From the NCBI GenBank assembly GCA_037903355.1, contig JBAJFE010000045.1, positions 1-64,000 of the forward strand: a DNA stretch of 64,000 bases, written 5' to 3'. The DNA is from Trichuris trichiura (taxonomy: Eukaryota > Nematoda > Enoplea > Trichinellida > Trichuridae). Positions 35,365 to 46,077 of this stretch are shown in pieces. Below the pieces are notes generated by a model that saw only the letters and a program-made list of their open reading frames with translations, was not told the DNA's origin and searched no databases. The stretch's first letter is position 1; each line of letters begins with the position of its first letter. Position numbers and translations under genes: made by a program.

Positions 35365-37231
35365 CTTAAAGTAGTTGTATTAAAATTTGCAGCCAACAGA
35401 TGGTCGAAACTGCTTATGAAAGGATTTTCGAAAAGTTCTTCTGCGTAGTAAAAAAAAAGTTGACTTGAACGACTTGCATTACGTTAAGTGAAGAAGCGTA
35501 ACACTTTTGGCTGAAATTCGAATTACAGAAAAGACAGTGTTCACTTTAACAGCTCAAAAGGTGTCTTATTCACAGCTTTTCAACGTCTAAGCTTTGCAGT
35601 AAACGCACTCGTCTAAACGGAGCCTGCGTAAAGTTTTTTCAAAAACTTAGGCTTACTAGACGCACTTGTTGCAGTGCCATCTATGTTACGATGAATCTTA
35701 TTTGACAAATTTTTGACTAGTCAAAGATTATGTACTGGCACAATGCAGAGAACTTTTAAATTTTAACTCTTTTTAAATACCTTCTTCTCGGCAACAACAT
35801 GTAACCTGCAAAGGGAAGAATGCATTTGCTTTTCATTTCGACATCTCCCGCGCGTACGTAAGTTTAACCTGCAAATCATTTCAGGTTCCACTATCTGCTA
35901 CAGTAGGCTGCATTTGCGCGCACGCATAATACTACACTTGCGATTAGCACCTTATAGCCATTTAATGGTCTAAAATGTATTACCTTTTCTAATTCCTTTT
36001 TCCCATTGCTTTTTGCTTCCATACTTTTGACTAACACGTGACGAATGAGTAAACGAGTATCTAATGTACCACATAAATTGGTTTAACTTTCTTCTCACGT
36101 CGTATAAAATTTTCGTCCATAAAAGCATTGCGGTCTTTAAGAAATGACGCTCGCAAATCACTTCGTTTTCGGTTTCGGCAGTCTGAAATTTAAATGCACC
36201 AATTTTAGCTAATTGTGAAAGACGAGAAGCATTATTTTTCTTTCACAATGTCATTACACGTTAGAATGTGCCAAAAGTGACGGTGCCACAAGAAGTAGCG
36301 CGAAATTGACTGCGCTCATCAATGGCCATACACTCACCAGCAAACCATTCCTGCACAATGCAGGTAGCAACATAAGTCAACATATGACATTTTCGACGGC
36401 CTTGTCTTACGCTAAAAATACCTTGCTTAAAGTTACTTTAAACTGCAACACCTTTTTCCGGTATATGTAAATAAAAGGCGGCTGTTGGCTGGAATACCGA
36501 CCTAGTGAATAACTGCAGGCTGCTTCGAAAAAGTTATAAGATGCAATTTTCAATAAGAGTAAAAAAAATTAAGCTTGTGGGGTTTTGCGTCTCTTTGTCG
36601 CCCCAACGTCATACTGTAGATTTGCCAGCCTGCTGTTCTGCCCTTAGCAAGCTTAAGCCTAAACGTAGGGCTTACGTTTCGGCACAGGCTTGGGTAAATG
36701 CAAAACAGGATGACGGGCATACTCGCCAGTAAAAGCGCAGCAGGCTGGAGGCATGCTCGCCAGAAGAGAACCTGCATTTCTCAAACGATGGGGCAACCAT
36801 TGCAAACGAGAAAAACTTATTTTGGAAGCGTAACCGACATAACAAAATTCATTTACAAAATATGGAATGAGTTTAAGGCACAGAGCAATAATTCAACTGG
36901 TTTAAGAATTTTCGGACCTCTTGCCATAGCCGCCCTATCGTCCGAAAGAACCCATTTTCTTGCAAAGAACAAACTAAGCTTGCTTAGGTGGCTTAACATG
37001 CTTAGAGTGCAGTTACGCTCGCGAAACCCAGTTTTTCGCGCAAAATGCGTAGAGAATACAAGTTGCTCGTGAAACTCATTCAACAGCTACAGTACTTCTC
37101 TGATCCATGGCTGTTTTTGGCTAAAGACTTTTGACAAATAGTTTTCATTTGCTAGTATAAAATGACGGTTTACTGTCCAGTTTATTTTGGAAACTTGATT
37201 CAAGTTTAGCTATTGGTATATTTTTGTTTAG
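35365..37231. other. Intergenic or intronic stretch with one dispersed repeat
   Basis: No coding exon assigned. The frame at 35970-36161 (minus) has no features I can support. The segment 36603-36870 is a copy of a dispersed repeat also found at 44123-44390 (separate entry). Confidence 0.45.
36603..36870 (+). repeat. Dispersed repeat, copy 1
   Basis: Direct-orientation similarity to 44123-44390: shared blocks include cgtcatactgta near the start, the aaaacag-ga-tgac-ggcat block in the middle, and gaacctgcatt followed by a region ending near aaattcat-acaaaa. Divergence and indels are considerable. The frames differ between copies, so it is probably non-coding. Confidence 0.6.
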
Positions 37232-39049
37232 ATGCTTCCGGAGTCGAAAACAGTGACAGCCAATGGGACGTCCACAATTTCAGATGCCAAGACGGGTAAG
37301 CGGACTAGTAATTTCAAAGTAGAATCAGCCAGAGGCCCCTAGACGAACTTATCCGCCGCGAAGAATGAATTGCATTCTTACGTGCGTAGCGACCTCCCGG
37401 AATGGCTTTAATTTGGGAATTACGATTTGGCCAAACTTAAAGCCATGGTACTTTATAATCAGGGTAATATCGAAATGTCCAGAAGAGAGCAGTTTGTTGC
37501 TCCTGTTTTAGTTACTTCCCATTTCGGACTGTCAAGTCAATTATGTGAGGCAGTTTCAGAATAACAAAACAACAAATGCGTCTTATGCAGGGTCATTGCT
37601 TATACCGTTACACATCCATTAACAAGCATGAAGCAGTATACAGATGGTTTACGAATAGTTGCTTCTGAAAAGCTGTACCTTGGTGAATTTAAAGCACTTG
37701 AAGATAATGAATAATGGCTTAAGGGTGAATAAGGTCTCCTAATCCTCTGACGTAGTCGTTTAGTGAACTACTATAACCCTCTTTTTGTTCCATTAACAAT
37801 AAAAATGGCTTTTATAAAATTACTACGCCTTTCTGTTGATTTAATTGGGGCACCGCTTTCCTGTTTCAGAGTCCTCCGTTGCCGTCGAACAAGGTGACTT
37901 GACGCAACCTGCAGAGTTGGCTCAACCGGACGAAATGGCAATGTTTTCGTTGTTGGCCTTTGAATAGTTTTACTATGATACACTTTACAGATGATTTTTA
38001 AGCTGGAGCCACATGTATCCATGCTTTTAAATCCTTACAACCTACCGATACAAAATGCCTACCAAGTACAAGTGTCTCCAAACACTGCTACAGGTTTAGT
38101 ACCTATTCGCATCTCTTATAGGACTTTCGTTGGTTTTAACTGAACGATTAGCATCTTAAGCATATTTTATCATCAATTTGCGCTGTGCATGCCTTGTGAA
38201 GGGTTGTTACGTTTCACCTGCCATTTTAGGCATATATCCAATATACTTTTTTTTAAGTTTTATTCCTTTTATTTCCAACAGCAAGTTATTCCATCGAGTC
38301 GTATCTTAGAGCTCAAAAAACGGTGATTGTTCTACGATGTTGGGTACTGTTGTCTGTTTGCCTGCAAACATCCTGCCACTGGCTGAAGAATGTAGGTTTT
38401 ATCTTATCACAAGCACGACAGCTACCCCATTCTGCCCCTACGTAAGCCCAAACCGAACATGCGGCTTAAGTGGTAATATCCGACATTTTTTTGAATAATA
38501 CCTGCATTTTCTTAAACACTGGAGGGTTACGGTAGATTGCTTGCAAACTTGTATTTTTATTTTGTTGCGTTTTCGAAAACCCCCGTAAAAGCCCGAGTTT
38601 TGCCTGCAATATTTTTTGCGTTGCTTATTTTGGTCGTTTTTGATTTACCAAAAGCTTTCTGCCCTTTTTTTACCTTCCGTCCGAATTGTTCTCCGCCATG
38701 CTCCTCCCACTGGACTGTCCGGAATGGTTGAACTTATTTTGCGCTTGCAAGCTGAGCTGAATAATTCTTGTTGCACAGTATTGAAACTTTAGTCGCCTGG
38801 CTGGCCAACCTTGTGGCATCCCGAATCAACTGCCTTATTGCGTTGCAAGCTGTGGGTCTTGCGAACTCCGTCGAGCGTAAAAGAGTTGAAATTCGTCCGG
38901 AAAAGGTGCGTCTTTTTCTCGTCACAAACAGCTCGGCGATTCCATTGGAAACGTTTCGCGAAGAGACGTTGCGGTCTGTGATTGCACGCTTCGAAGATAG
39001 AGATTTATTTATTCCGTTCAAGTTTCAGTATACTTGCTGCTGGCAGTAA
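37232..39049 (+). CDS. Unrecognised multi-exon gene (partly resolved)
   Basis: Candidate exons on the plus strand: 37232-37295 (ATG start, MLPESKTVTANG, donor GTAAGC), 37870-37893 (24-nt exon), 38282-38395 (SYSIESYLRAQK, then a hydrophobic LRCWVLLSVCLQTSCHWLK), a region around 38655-38725 (YLPSELFSAMLLPLDCPE), and 38779-39049 (IETLVAWLANLVASRIN to RFEDRDLFIPFKF, stop TAA). Phases agree between the first three exons and between the last two, but the join from the third to the fourth does not work with the acceptor I see, so an exon may be missing. The last exon carries a coherent LFLVTNSSAIPLETFREETL block that looks conserved. I cannot name the family. No signal peptide is evident. Confidence 0.42.
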
Positions 39050-40096
39050 TGTCACGACAAGAAAGCCTCGAAAACTAGCCCAATTAATTTTATGCAAAAT
39101 TGTACATTCGCTTACCGTAGATAGTTCTTCATTATTGTTTTTGCGGCTGAATTTCTCTAGATGTTGCGCTACTGTATATGTTTTTTTAGCCCAAGTTGCT
39201 CATATTGCATTCCGTCGAAATAAAGCATTTACCTAGAGTATGTTTAAGCTTAGGCAATACGCAATCCTAAAGTCACCGTTGAGAATAAGTCAGCGAAGTT
39301 CCGTGTCAGAAAAATGTAACAACATAGAGCGTTAGAACTTCGTTTTTTTTCAGTTGCGCGCTTGGTTATTTGCGTGAAATGACGTGGCGGCAAGCTTTGC
39401 GTGATTTTGCCAACTCTGCTGTTTGACGCCAAGCGTTTTGACGCACTGTTTTACAGTGAGCGCGTCATTGCATAGCCTTTGTGCTTTTAGCATAAACGTA
39501 TAATACCTCATATTACGTTGCCATAGTCGCTCTGCTTTACAGTTAACAGATTTTGAGGCTACAAGGTTTATTCAATCCTTTACAATATATCAGTAAATTT
39601 CGTAATAACGCCCTTATTTTTGAATGTACAAATTTCAGCGGTTTCTGTGCCGTTAGGAAAAAAACTTTTTGCGTCAAATTCAGCTGCAAACACACGTCCT
39701 CTTACAGTTCTTCATTCGAGGTGAATCGTGGCCCTTTGTTGGCAATGGGAGTGCATTTAGGTTTAGGCAATGGATACTGAGTTGGATGAAGCAAACGTGC
39801 ATAAAATGTTTGTGGTTGAAGTGGCATTGCTAGCACCGAATGCAAAGTGCCAAAAATACCATATATAACAGAGGTATGTTTCAAAATGGTTGAAAGACCG
39901 CAGCTCCGTGCAGTTGCAATAGGCAGAAGTTTAAAGAGGTTAACTTATTGACATAACGTTTAGCTAGCAGCCTAAGCGCAGTAGGTGCGGCGTCACTTTA
40001 CATTTCTGGATTTTAAAGGAACATCGTACAACATTGCCAACAAGGCATATATCAATAGATGAACAGCATTATTACTGCCTCGTTGGCAGCGGGGCA
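39050..40096. other. Intergenic stretch before the EHD-like gene
   Basis: About 1 kb, AT-rich, with no coding region or repeat recognised. It should hold the 3' UTR of the unknown upstream gene and the promoter of the EHD-like gene. Confidence 0.4.
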
Positions 40097-42031
40097 ATGG
40101 CGGGAAACGGGTCGAGAAAAAGTAAAAGCAAGAAAACCGAAACAACCAAGGAGAAAGCATTACCAATGCCGCAAGCATTGGCTATGTATTATAAACAAAA
40201 GATAAGACCTGCCGAAGAGCAATTATCGCCGGGCGTATACGCGCGCGCACCTCTGACTGATGACCAAATTACTTCCATGCCGTCGGTTATGTTTATTGGT
40301 GAATATTCGACTGGAAAAACAACGCTAATCAATCACATGCTACAAGCAGCCTACATGGGAAGTCAAGTTGCCGTTGGACCGACCACGGACAATTTTTTTA
40401 TTTTGACACACGACCGAGTGGATGACATCGTACCCGCAAATCGCCTCGCGCAAGCAAAGGTGTTTCCTCACGCAGGCAATGGAAATATACGCGCGCTAGT
40501 AGCGTTCTTATCTAATTAGCATATTTGTCCTTTAATAGGTTTAATTGGATTGAAAGCCGACATTTTGGAACGATGCTTCGTTGTACGTTGTCGATCGGAG
40601 CTTTTACGGCATTTAGTCGTAATAGACACACCTGGCATAGTGAGCAGCTTAAGCGACAAAGCGAATCGGCAGCATTTCGATTACATTGGTGCCATTGGAC
40701 AATTCGCCCGAAGCTGCGATGTCGTTGTGTTCGTATTTGACGCTAACAAGTTGAACATAGGCAATAGCGAAGTTGTACGCACTCTGCGTCTTCTGTATCC
40801 CGTCGAGGATCGACTTGTCGTACGCCAAAACTGAAAAAAGGAATATTGAATCTATTGTTGTACTAATAAAGCTTGCATTTCAGTTTGTCATCAACAAAGC
40901 AGACGACCTCCCGATTAGTCAATTAAGCGACATACGAGGTAATCTAGCTTGGAGTCTTAGTCGTCTGTTGAAGCGAGACACGGCCCCTTGTATATTCGTT
41001 GGATCCTTCTGGGACAAACCACTGCGTCGTCCGGACAGTTGCCGATTCTTTCAGCAGTATCTACGAGCCTTCTATGACCACCTTCGAAATGTCTCCGAAA
41101 ATGTGCATAGTCTAAGGCTGGAAGAAGTTGTCAGTCGCGCTCGAGAAGTTGACTTTATGCTTCCACTAGCATTCGTCTTACGTAATTTGCACTTCAGGTA
41201 AGAGGCTTGGCATTGGCTTTCAATCGCATTGCCAAAATGGCGACTACGCTGACGCCGAAGAATAGAAAGAAACTTCGCCATAAACTACGCACGATTTATC
41301 CATGGTTAATTAAACGAAAGAAATTAAGACCTGAAGATTTACCGCCTATTGAGAAATTGAAAAACTTGTTGCTTGAGCCATCGCTACTAACCGTGCCGAC
41401 CGTCAGCAGCGATGCGTTGAGCAAAGTCGAAGAGTTCATCGAGTCGGATTTGTTCAAATTCAAAGCAGTGCTGCCATGGCGACTACGCGTAAGTTACGCC
41501 GTTACGCATTGTACCGCTTCTCATCTGTCGTATGTTTTCTACGTTCAGCTGCGCGCTTCATTGGAGCCGAAAGGAAAGGACGAGATTGACTTCGATTGGG
41601 CGGCCGTCGTTTCCGAGGCCGAAAGAAATGATTGGAGAAACGAATTCACTTACCTCTATCCAAGCTACAATCATTTGGACGCTTGTCAGCTTAGGCAAAT
41701 TATGATCAATTCAGGAGTTTCGTCCAATATGCAAAATAAAATATGGAATTTGGTGGACGAAGACAAAGATAAGTTGATCAATGAAAATGAATTTCTTCTG
41801 CTTCGGTATTTGCTGGCCCGCGCTTCAAGAGGCAAACGAATTCCCGATTGTCTCCCAAAGAATTGTCGTCCGCCTTTAATGAAGTTTAAGAAATCGAGAA
41901 GGAGTTCAGAAAAGTCTGAAGCGGACGACAAAAAGAAAACAAAGCAAAAAGGAAGCAAGAAGAAGAAAAAGAAGAAGAAGAAGAGGAAGAAATCTAAAAA
42001 AAGGAAAAGTTCGCGTCGAAGTAAAAAGTAA
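40097..42031 (+). CDS. Divergent EHD-family dynamin-like ATPase with C-terminal EH domain and lysine-rich tail
   Basis: Five exons: 40097-40475, 40539-40819, 40884-41147, 41198-41488 and 41549-42031, giving 565 codons with matching phases. The start ATG follows stops and opens MAGNGSRKSKSKKTE. The G domain shows the P-loop GEYSTGKTT, PTTD (switch I), DTPG (switch II) and NKAD, in the order seen in EHD proteins (RME-1 in C. elegans). A helical region follows. The EH domain (about residues 425-510) has an EF-hand loop DEDKDKLINENEF with acidic residues at positions 1, 3, 5 and 12. The last 45 or so residues are almost all Lys, Arg and Ser. EHD proteins tubulate endosomal membranes during recycling. 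Intron 1 (40476-40538) needs a GC-AG pair; intron 4 (60 bp) reads through in frame. It diverges clearly from canonical EHD1-4. Confidence 0.88.
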
Positions 42032-43654
42032 ATGTTAGAACTCTCAGCTGATATTAATAATTAATAGTAGAACGTAGACGACTTGCTTTGCCTTATTATC
42101 ATCGACGGTTTTGCTTGAGTAGCTATCTTAACGTTCTGCTGCTGATATAGGCTTGTTGATAATTGACTCTACATTGAATAAGTTCCTTTCGTTAAAACTT
42201 ATTTCTACGATCACTTTTGCGTTTCTAAGCCCTTTCGAAGTTGCGCAAAGGCAAGTGGAAAGTATGAAGTGTGATTTTCAGGTAACATAATAGACTGCAT
42301 TGTGCGTGTATGCTACGTGTCACGCTGAACGACTATTATATTCGTTAAACTTATGTTCTCAACGAAAATATTACCACGCAATTTTATTATGTGTTTTGCC
42401 CCGTAAAATGACTGCTCGAAAGTGTCTACAATCAAAGCCAACAAAGCGCAAAGAAGGGACATTCGGTTACTGATAGAAGCCAAAATATTGTTCAGAAGTC
42501 GTCGTGCGCATGTTGGTGTGTACGGCAATTGCGTGAATTACTAAAGTAAGCCCTAAAATAAGCGATGGTCTCATGTTTTGGTGGTATAAATAAAAATAAA
42601 GTTTTTGTAACCTCTTGGACAATGTTGTTCTTGTTGGTTGCTGCACAATATTATTGAAATCATGGTAAATCCTTTTGCCATTTTTATGCGAATGGTATGA
42701 ATTTGTAGTGTGCTTTGCAACGGGCGCACAAGACTTCGCGTGGGAAGCTACAGCAAGTACACTTTGCAGAAGTCTGAATGTTCGGAGTTGTCAGTTTTTT
42801 TCAACCGAATAAGTTATAATGGCACTTATTTACAGAAAAAATGAGTAAAAAGGCTAATTTAAAACTGTTGAGTCTATTCTGTTTTGTCGTCGGCTAAACA
42901 ACTTGAAAACATTTCATGAACGCTTGCAACTGGTCGTGGAAGATGTCAAAGCTTCCAGTCACTATTTTTGCGATTACATTAAACAGTTATCCATGTGACT
43001 TTATATACAAACGAATTTACAAAGGTTGAAAAAGGTTATTTACGTTTAAGGGAATAAATTTGTTTAACAGTGCCTGTTCTGGCAGAAGGTAATAACAACT
43101 CTCGCAACGTAGCGTAGTCGAAATGTTGGTACCAATCCGTTACCTTTTACTCACATAGAATACTTCGACTCTATGAATGATTATCAAGTTAAGTCGAAAG
43201 TAGGTTAGTGATGATCAGTCTTTAAACAGCCGCTATCGGCTGTAACAATGCCAATAAAAACAGTTTCGCTCTTTCAGTTAGCAACGCACAACATTAACCG
43301 TCTCTAGCAAATAGCGTAAATACATAGAGCTGTACTCGTATTCTTGAAAATGAAGAATTAAAGCTCATTGTTTAAAATAGATTATTTTTAATTACCGCCG
43401 GTTTAGGCAGCGTAACCGCCTAGTCCGTAATAAGCGCCGTTATTGTATCAGTAACACTGCCTTCCCGGAACACTGAGGGCGTGAAGTTTTACGAATTTTA
43501 CGCATTTGGAAAATTCACAGGTACGTAAAGTGAAATATTGAATATGAAACTCGCGACTAAGCACTAATTTCATTATTTTTTAATGAGCTCGTTACTAGAA
43601 CGCAGATTTATGCAGTTTTCTTAACGTAATTGGGGTGTCCACTTTGACGCATGG
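42032..43654. other. Intergenic stretch after the EHD-like gene, nothing recognised
   Basis: About 1.6 kb without recognisable coding sequence; it includes the 3' UTR of the EHD-like gene. An aataaa-like region at about 42588-42602 (aaataaaaataaag) is a plausible but unproven poly-A signal. Confidence 0.4.
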
Positions 43655-44043
43655 CTGAACTTGACGCTCAGGGGTTAAGTACTTACCGCTTGTCCATCGC
43701 TATCTGATCGCCGTCCGAGAGTTTTGTTTTGCTATGCGCATTGGCTTAAAGTTACCCAAAATTCACCTCGGCCTCAATTCTATGTTATTCTCTTGCAGTT
43801 GGCATTCGTTGCTTTGGGTTCGTGAGCATTTGTGAATTCCGAATGGGCCTAAATCCTGAATTTTCCAAATACTAACAAACTCAAAGCAATGAACGTAGAT
43901 TGGAGGAGAGCAACATAGAATTGAGGCCGAAATGAAAGCAAGGTAACTCTAACCCATTGCACATAGCCAAAAAACGTATGGACAGTGGTCAAATAGCGAT
44001 AGACAAGCGGCAGCTGCCTAACCCAACGAGCGTCAACCTGAAC
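43655..44043. mobile_element. Foldback / MITE-like long inverted repeat
   Basis: The arms of about 185 bp, 43655-43845 and 43856-44043, are diverged reverse complements. Clear matching blocks are cggcctcaattctatgtt (43775) against aacatagaattgaggccg (43911), the gcttgtc-atcgctat block near 43690 against its complement near 44000, and ttgacgctc near the outer ends. The spacer is only about 10 bp. The structure fits a foldback miniature element; no target duplication was established. Confidence 0.75.
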
Positions 44044-44122
44044 TGTGCTTCAGTTTAAGCGCTACGCCAACGCGAGCTTCCTCCGTCACTAGAATTTGTC
44101 TTTCACTCGACCTTTCGTCATA

Positions 44123-44390
44123 CTGTAATTTTTCCGGCTGTCCTGTTTTTCCCTTGCCAATTCTAATGCTAAACTCAAGCCCCATATTTGGTTCAGAGTT
44201 AGGCAAAAGTAAAACAGAGTGACCGGCATGCTTTCCGGTAAGGACATGGCAGGTTGGCAGCACCTTTGACATCAAGGAACCTGCATTCCATGAACAACAT
44301 GTTTTACGTAATAATTTAATAACGCTTTGAAGATGAATGCTCATAGGATAAGTCATTCTGCCAAATTCATCCACAAAAACCACTTGCTTC
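44123..44390 (+). repeat. Dispersed repeat, copy 2
   Basis: Direct-orientation relative of 36603-36870 (see that entry). A 119-codon open frame on the minus strand covers 44033-44392 but has no counterpart in the other copy, so I treat it as accidental. This copy directly abuts the inverted-repeat element on its left. Confidence 0.6.
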
Positions 44391-45002
44391 ATTGGCAGCT
44401 GTTTTTCTTTGGGTTTATAAGGCGGCGTGACGTTCCGAAACGTTATAAAAACTCGTGATTACAACTTTCTAACTGAAGTGTTTTATCAGTCTTAAAAGAA
44501 ACTATTAGTTTTAATGCATTTCAAACTTCGAAGTGCCAGTTTATGGATTTGGCCCTTAGTTCACTTGAAAAAGAATGTTGACCTTACAACGCCTGATATT
44601 TCAGACAATTGCCAAAAAATTGACTTTTATTTTGTTCTTGCCCTTTCCTGGCGTTGTCACGTTTCGTTTCTTTCTACAAACGTCTTTTGGACTTATTTAT
44701 TTAGATCTAGCGCGATCAAATGCCCTTTTAAATGCTTTCCTGAATATCTCTAGCGTCTGCGTTAGCGTTTGCGCTGCACCTAACAGGGAAAAAGCTTTTA
44801 AAGATCCTAAAAATTTAAATATCACAAGAAAGTATTTTGAAAGACTAATTTTTGAAAAAAAATTAAAATTAGTTTGAAATATGCGACTGAGCTTGTACGT
44901 TAATTCAACAGCCTTTCATTGCCACCGAATGAGAACGTTGCTGGCGTGAATTAGAACGTGCCGCATTTGGAAATGTATGCCCATTTGGGCAATCACTTTT
45001 TA
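44391..45002. other. Intergenic stretch, nothing recognised
   Basis: About 0.6 kb, AT-rich. Overlapping plus-strand open frames at 44514-44877 lack any recognisable motif. Confidence 0.4.
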
Positions 45003-46010
45003 CTAGTACTCCTCCTCTTCGCCGTGTTGTATCGTATCGTCCCATTCATCCCATTGAAGATAACCGCTTTTTGGACATTTCAGAGGCGGAAGTAGTGGTC
45101 GGACAAGTTTGAAAATTGCACCCTCCTTTTCCATCGTGCAGCAGGCCAATTTTGGTACCTTCTTGAGCATCGGCACAGTGATGTCCATTTCAAGGGGCAT
45201 CTTGCGCAGCGCATGGCTAATTGCCGCCAAATTTGGGCCCTGCGTTACGAGCAAGAGAACATCCCCTTTATGGACGTCGAACAGAGAGTCGACCACCTTC
45301 TTTTGTCTAGGCAATGCTAAGCGAATTTCCTTTCCCTTTTTTGAGTTTTTTTAAAACTTACCGATCGCAAAATGCCGCGCGACTTTCGCTTGACTTCCAG
45401 GCTGAAATTTGAAATATTGGATGGTAATTTTTGTCCACTCGAGTAATCTTCAATAGACCAAATTGCTCAGTGGTATAAAACGTTGGCGCTCTTTCAAAAC
45501 CGTGATGATCAACGAAGTCAGCAAGGCCTGGTTCTATTCGAATCTTCGTTTCCTGGTCGCCTAAAGTTTTGCATTACTGTACAGCCGAGTCTTTTCAGAC
45601 GCTAACATACCAAGGTTTGTCAACAGGACATCCAATGTTTGAATGCAGCAAAGACACGGGCTACAGTAGGCAACCCCTCCAAGGCATGAACCAAAGTTAG
45701 CTTTCGTTTGCAACAAGTACTCACTGGCTAGCTTGCACATCAGCTTGCCGTATATTGTCAACGGTGGGTCGTAAATAAACTCTTGCAGGCTATTAGCAAA
45801 TGCGGGTAATCGTGCTGGCAATGATCCATCTATGGCCGGATGAGATTTTTTAATTTGAAATGTTCGAATGCGGCCAAGAAAGTTGGCGTGCACTGGCCAA
45901 CGAACTCGTTTCATCAGCCCATCCGGCCAATACAAATAAATCCATGGCAAACCTTCAATGGGTCGATCGCAAGACTCAGCCGCTCGAATTACGAGAAGTT
46001 GAGTGACCAT
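45003..46010 (-). CDS. Histidine-phosphatase-fold protein (UBASH3/ecdysteroid-phosphatase-like) lacking catalytic residues
   Basis: Three exons, 45611-46010, 45362-45560 and 45003-45306, give 300 codons with consistent phases. The order of blocks matches the phosphoglycerate-mutase-like half of UBASH3/STS and ecdysteroid-phosphate phosphatase: an N-terminal strand (LLVIRAAESCD), a middle block (DPPLTIYGKLMCKLASEYL), YCSPCLCCIQT, IRIEPGLADF, and late LLLVTQGPNL. In active members these read RHGE, SPxxRCxQT and V-x-HA. Here the first His is Ala, the second Arg is Cys, and the second His is Gln. The fold is retained but phosphatase chemistry is very unlikely. The tail is acidic (WDDTIQHGEEEEY). 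The frame stays open upstream to an acceptor-like cacag at about 46077, so an earlier exon may exist. Cytosolic location is assumed from the absence of a signal peptide. Confidence 0.8.
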
Positions 46011-46077
46011 TGCCGATTCATAAGTTGAGTGACCGTCCGAAAATCGTACGAAGGGCTGGTCACCGAACTGTGCGCTC

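Noticed and set aside
41686..41958. Minus-strand frame opposite the EHD-like EH domain
   Set aside because: Antisense shadow of a well-supported coding exon.
44033..44392. 119-codon minus-strand open frame
   Set aside because: It covers a dispersed repeat whose other copy at 36.6 kb does not keep the frame.
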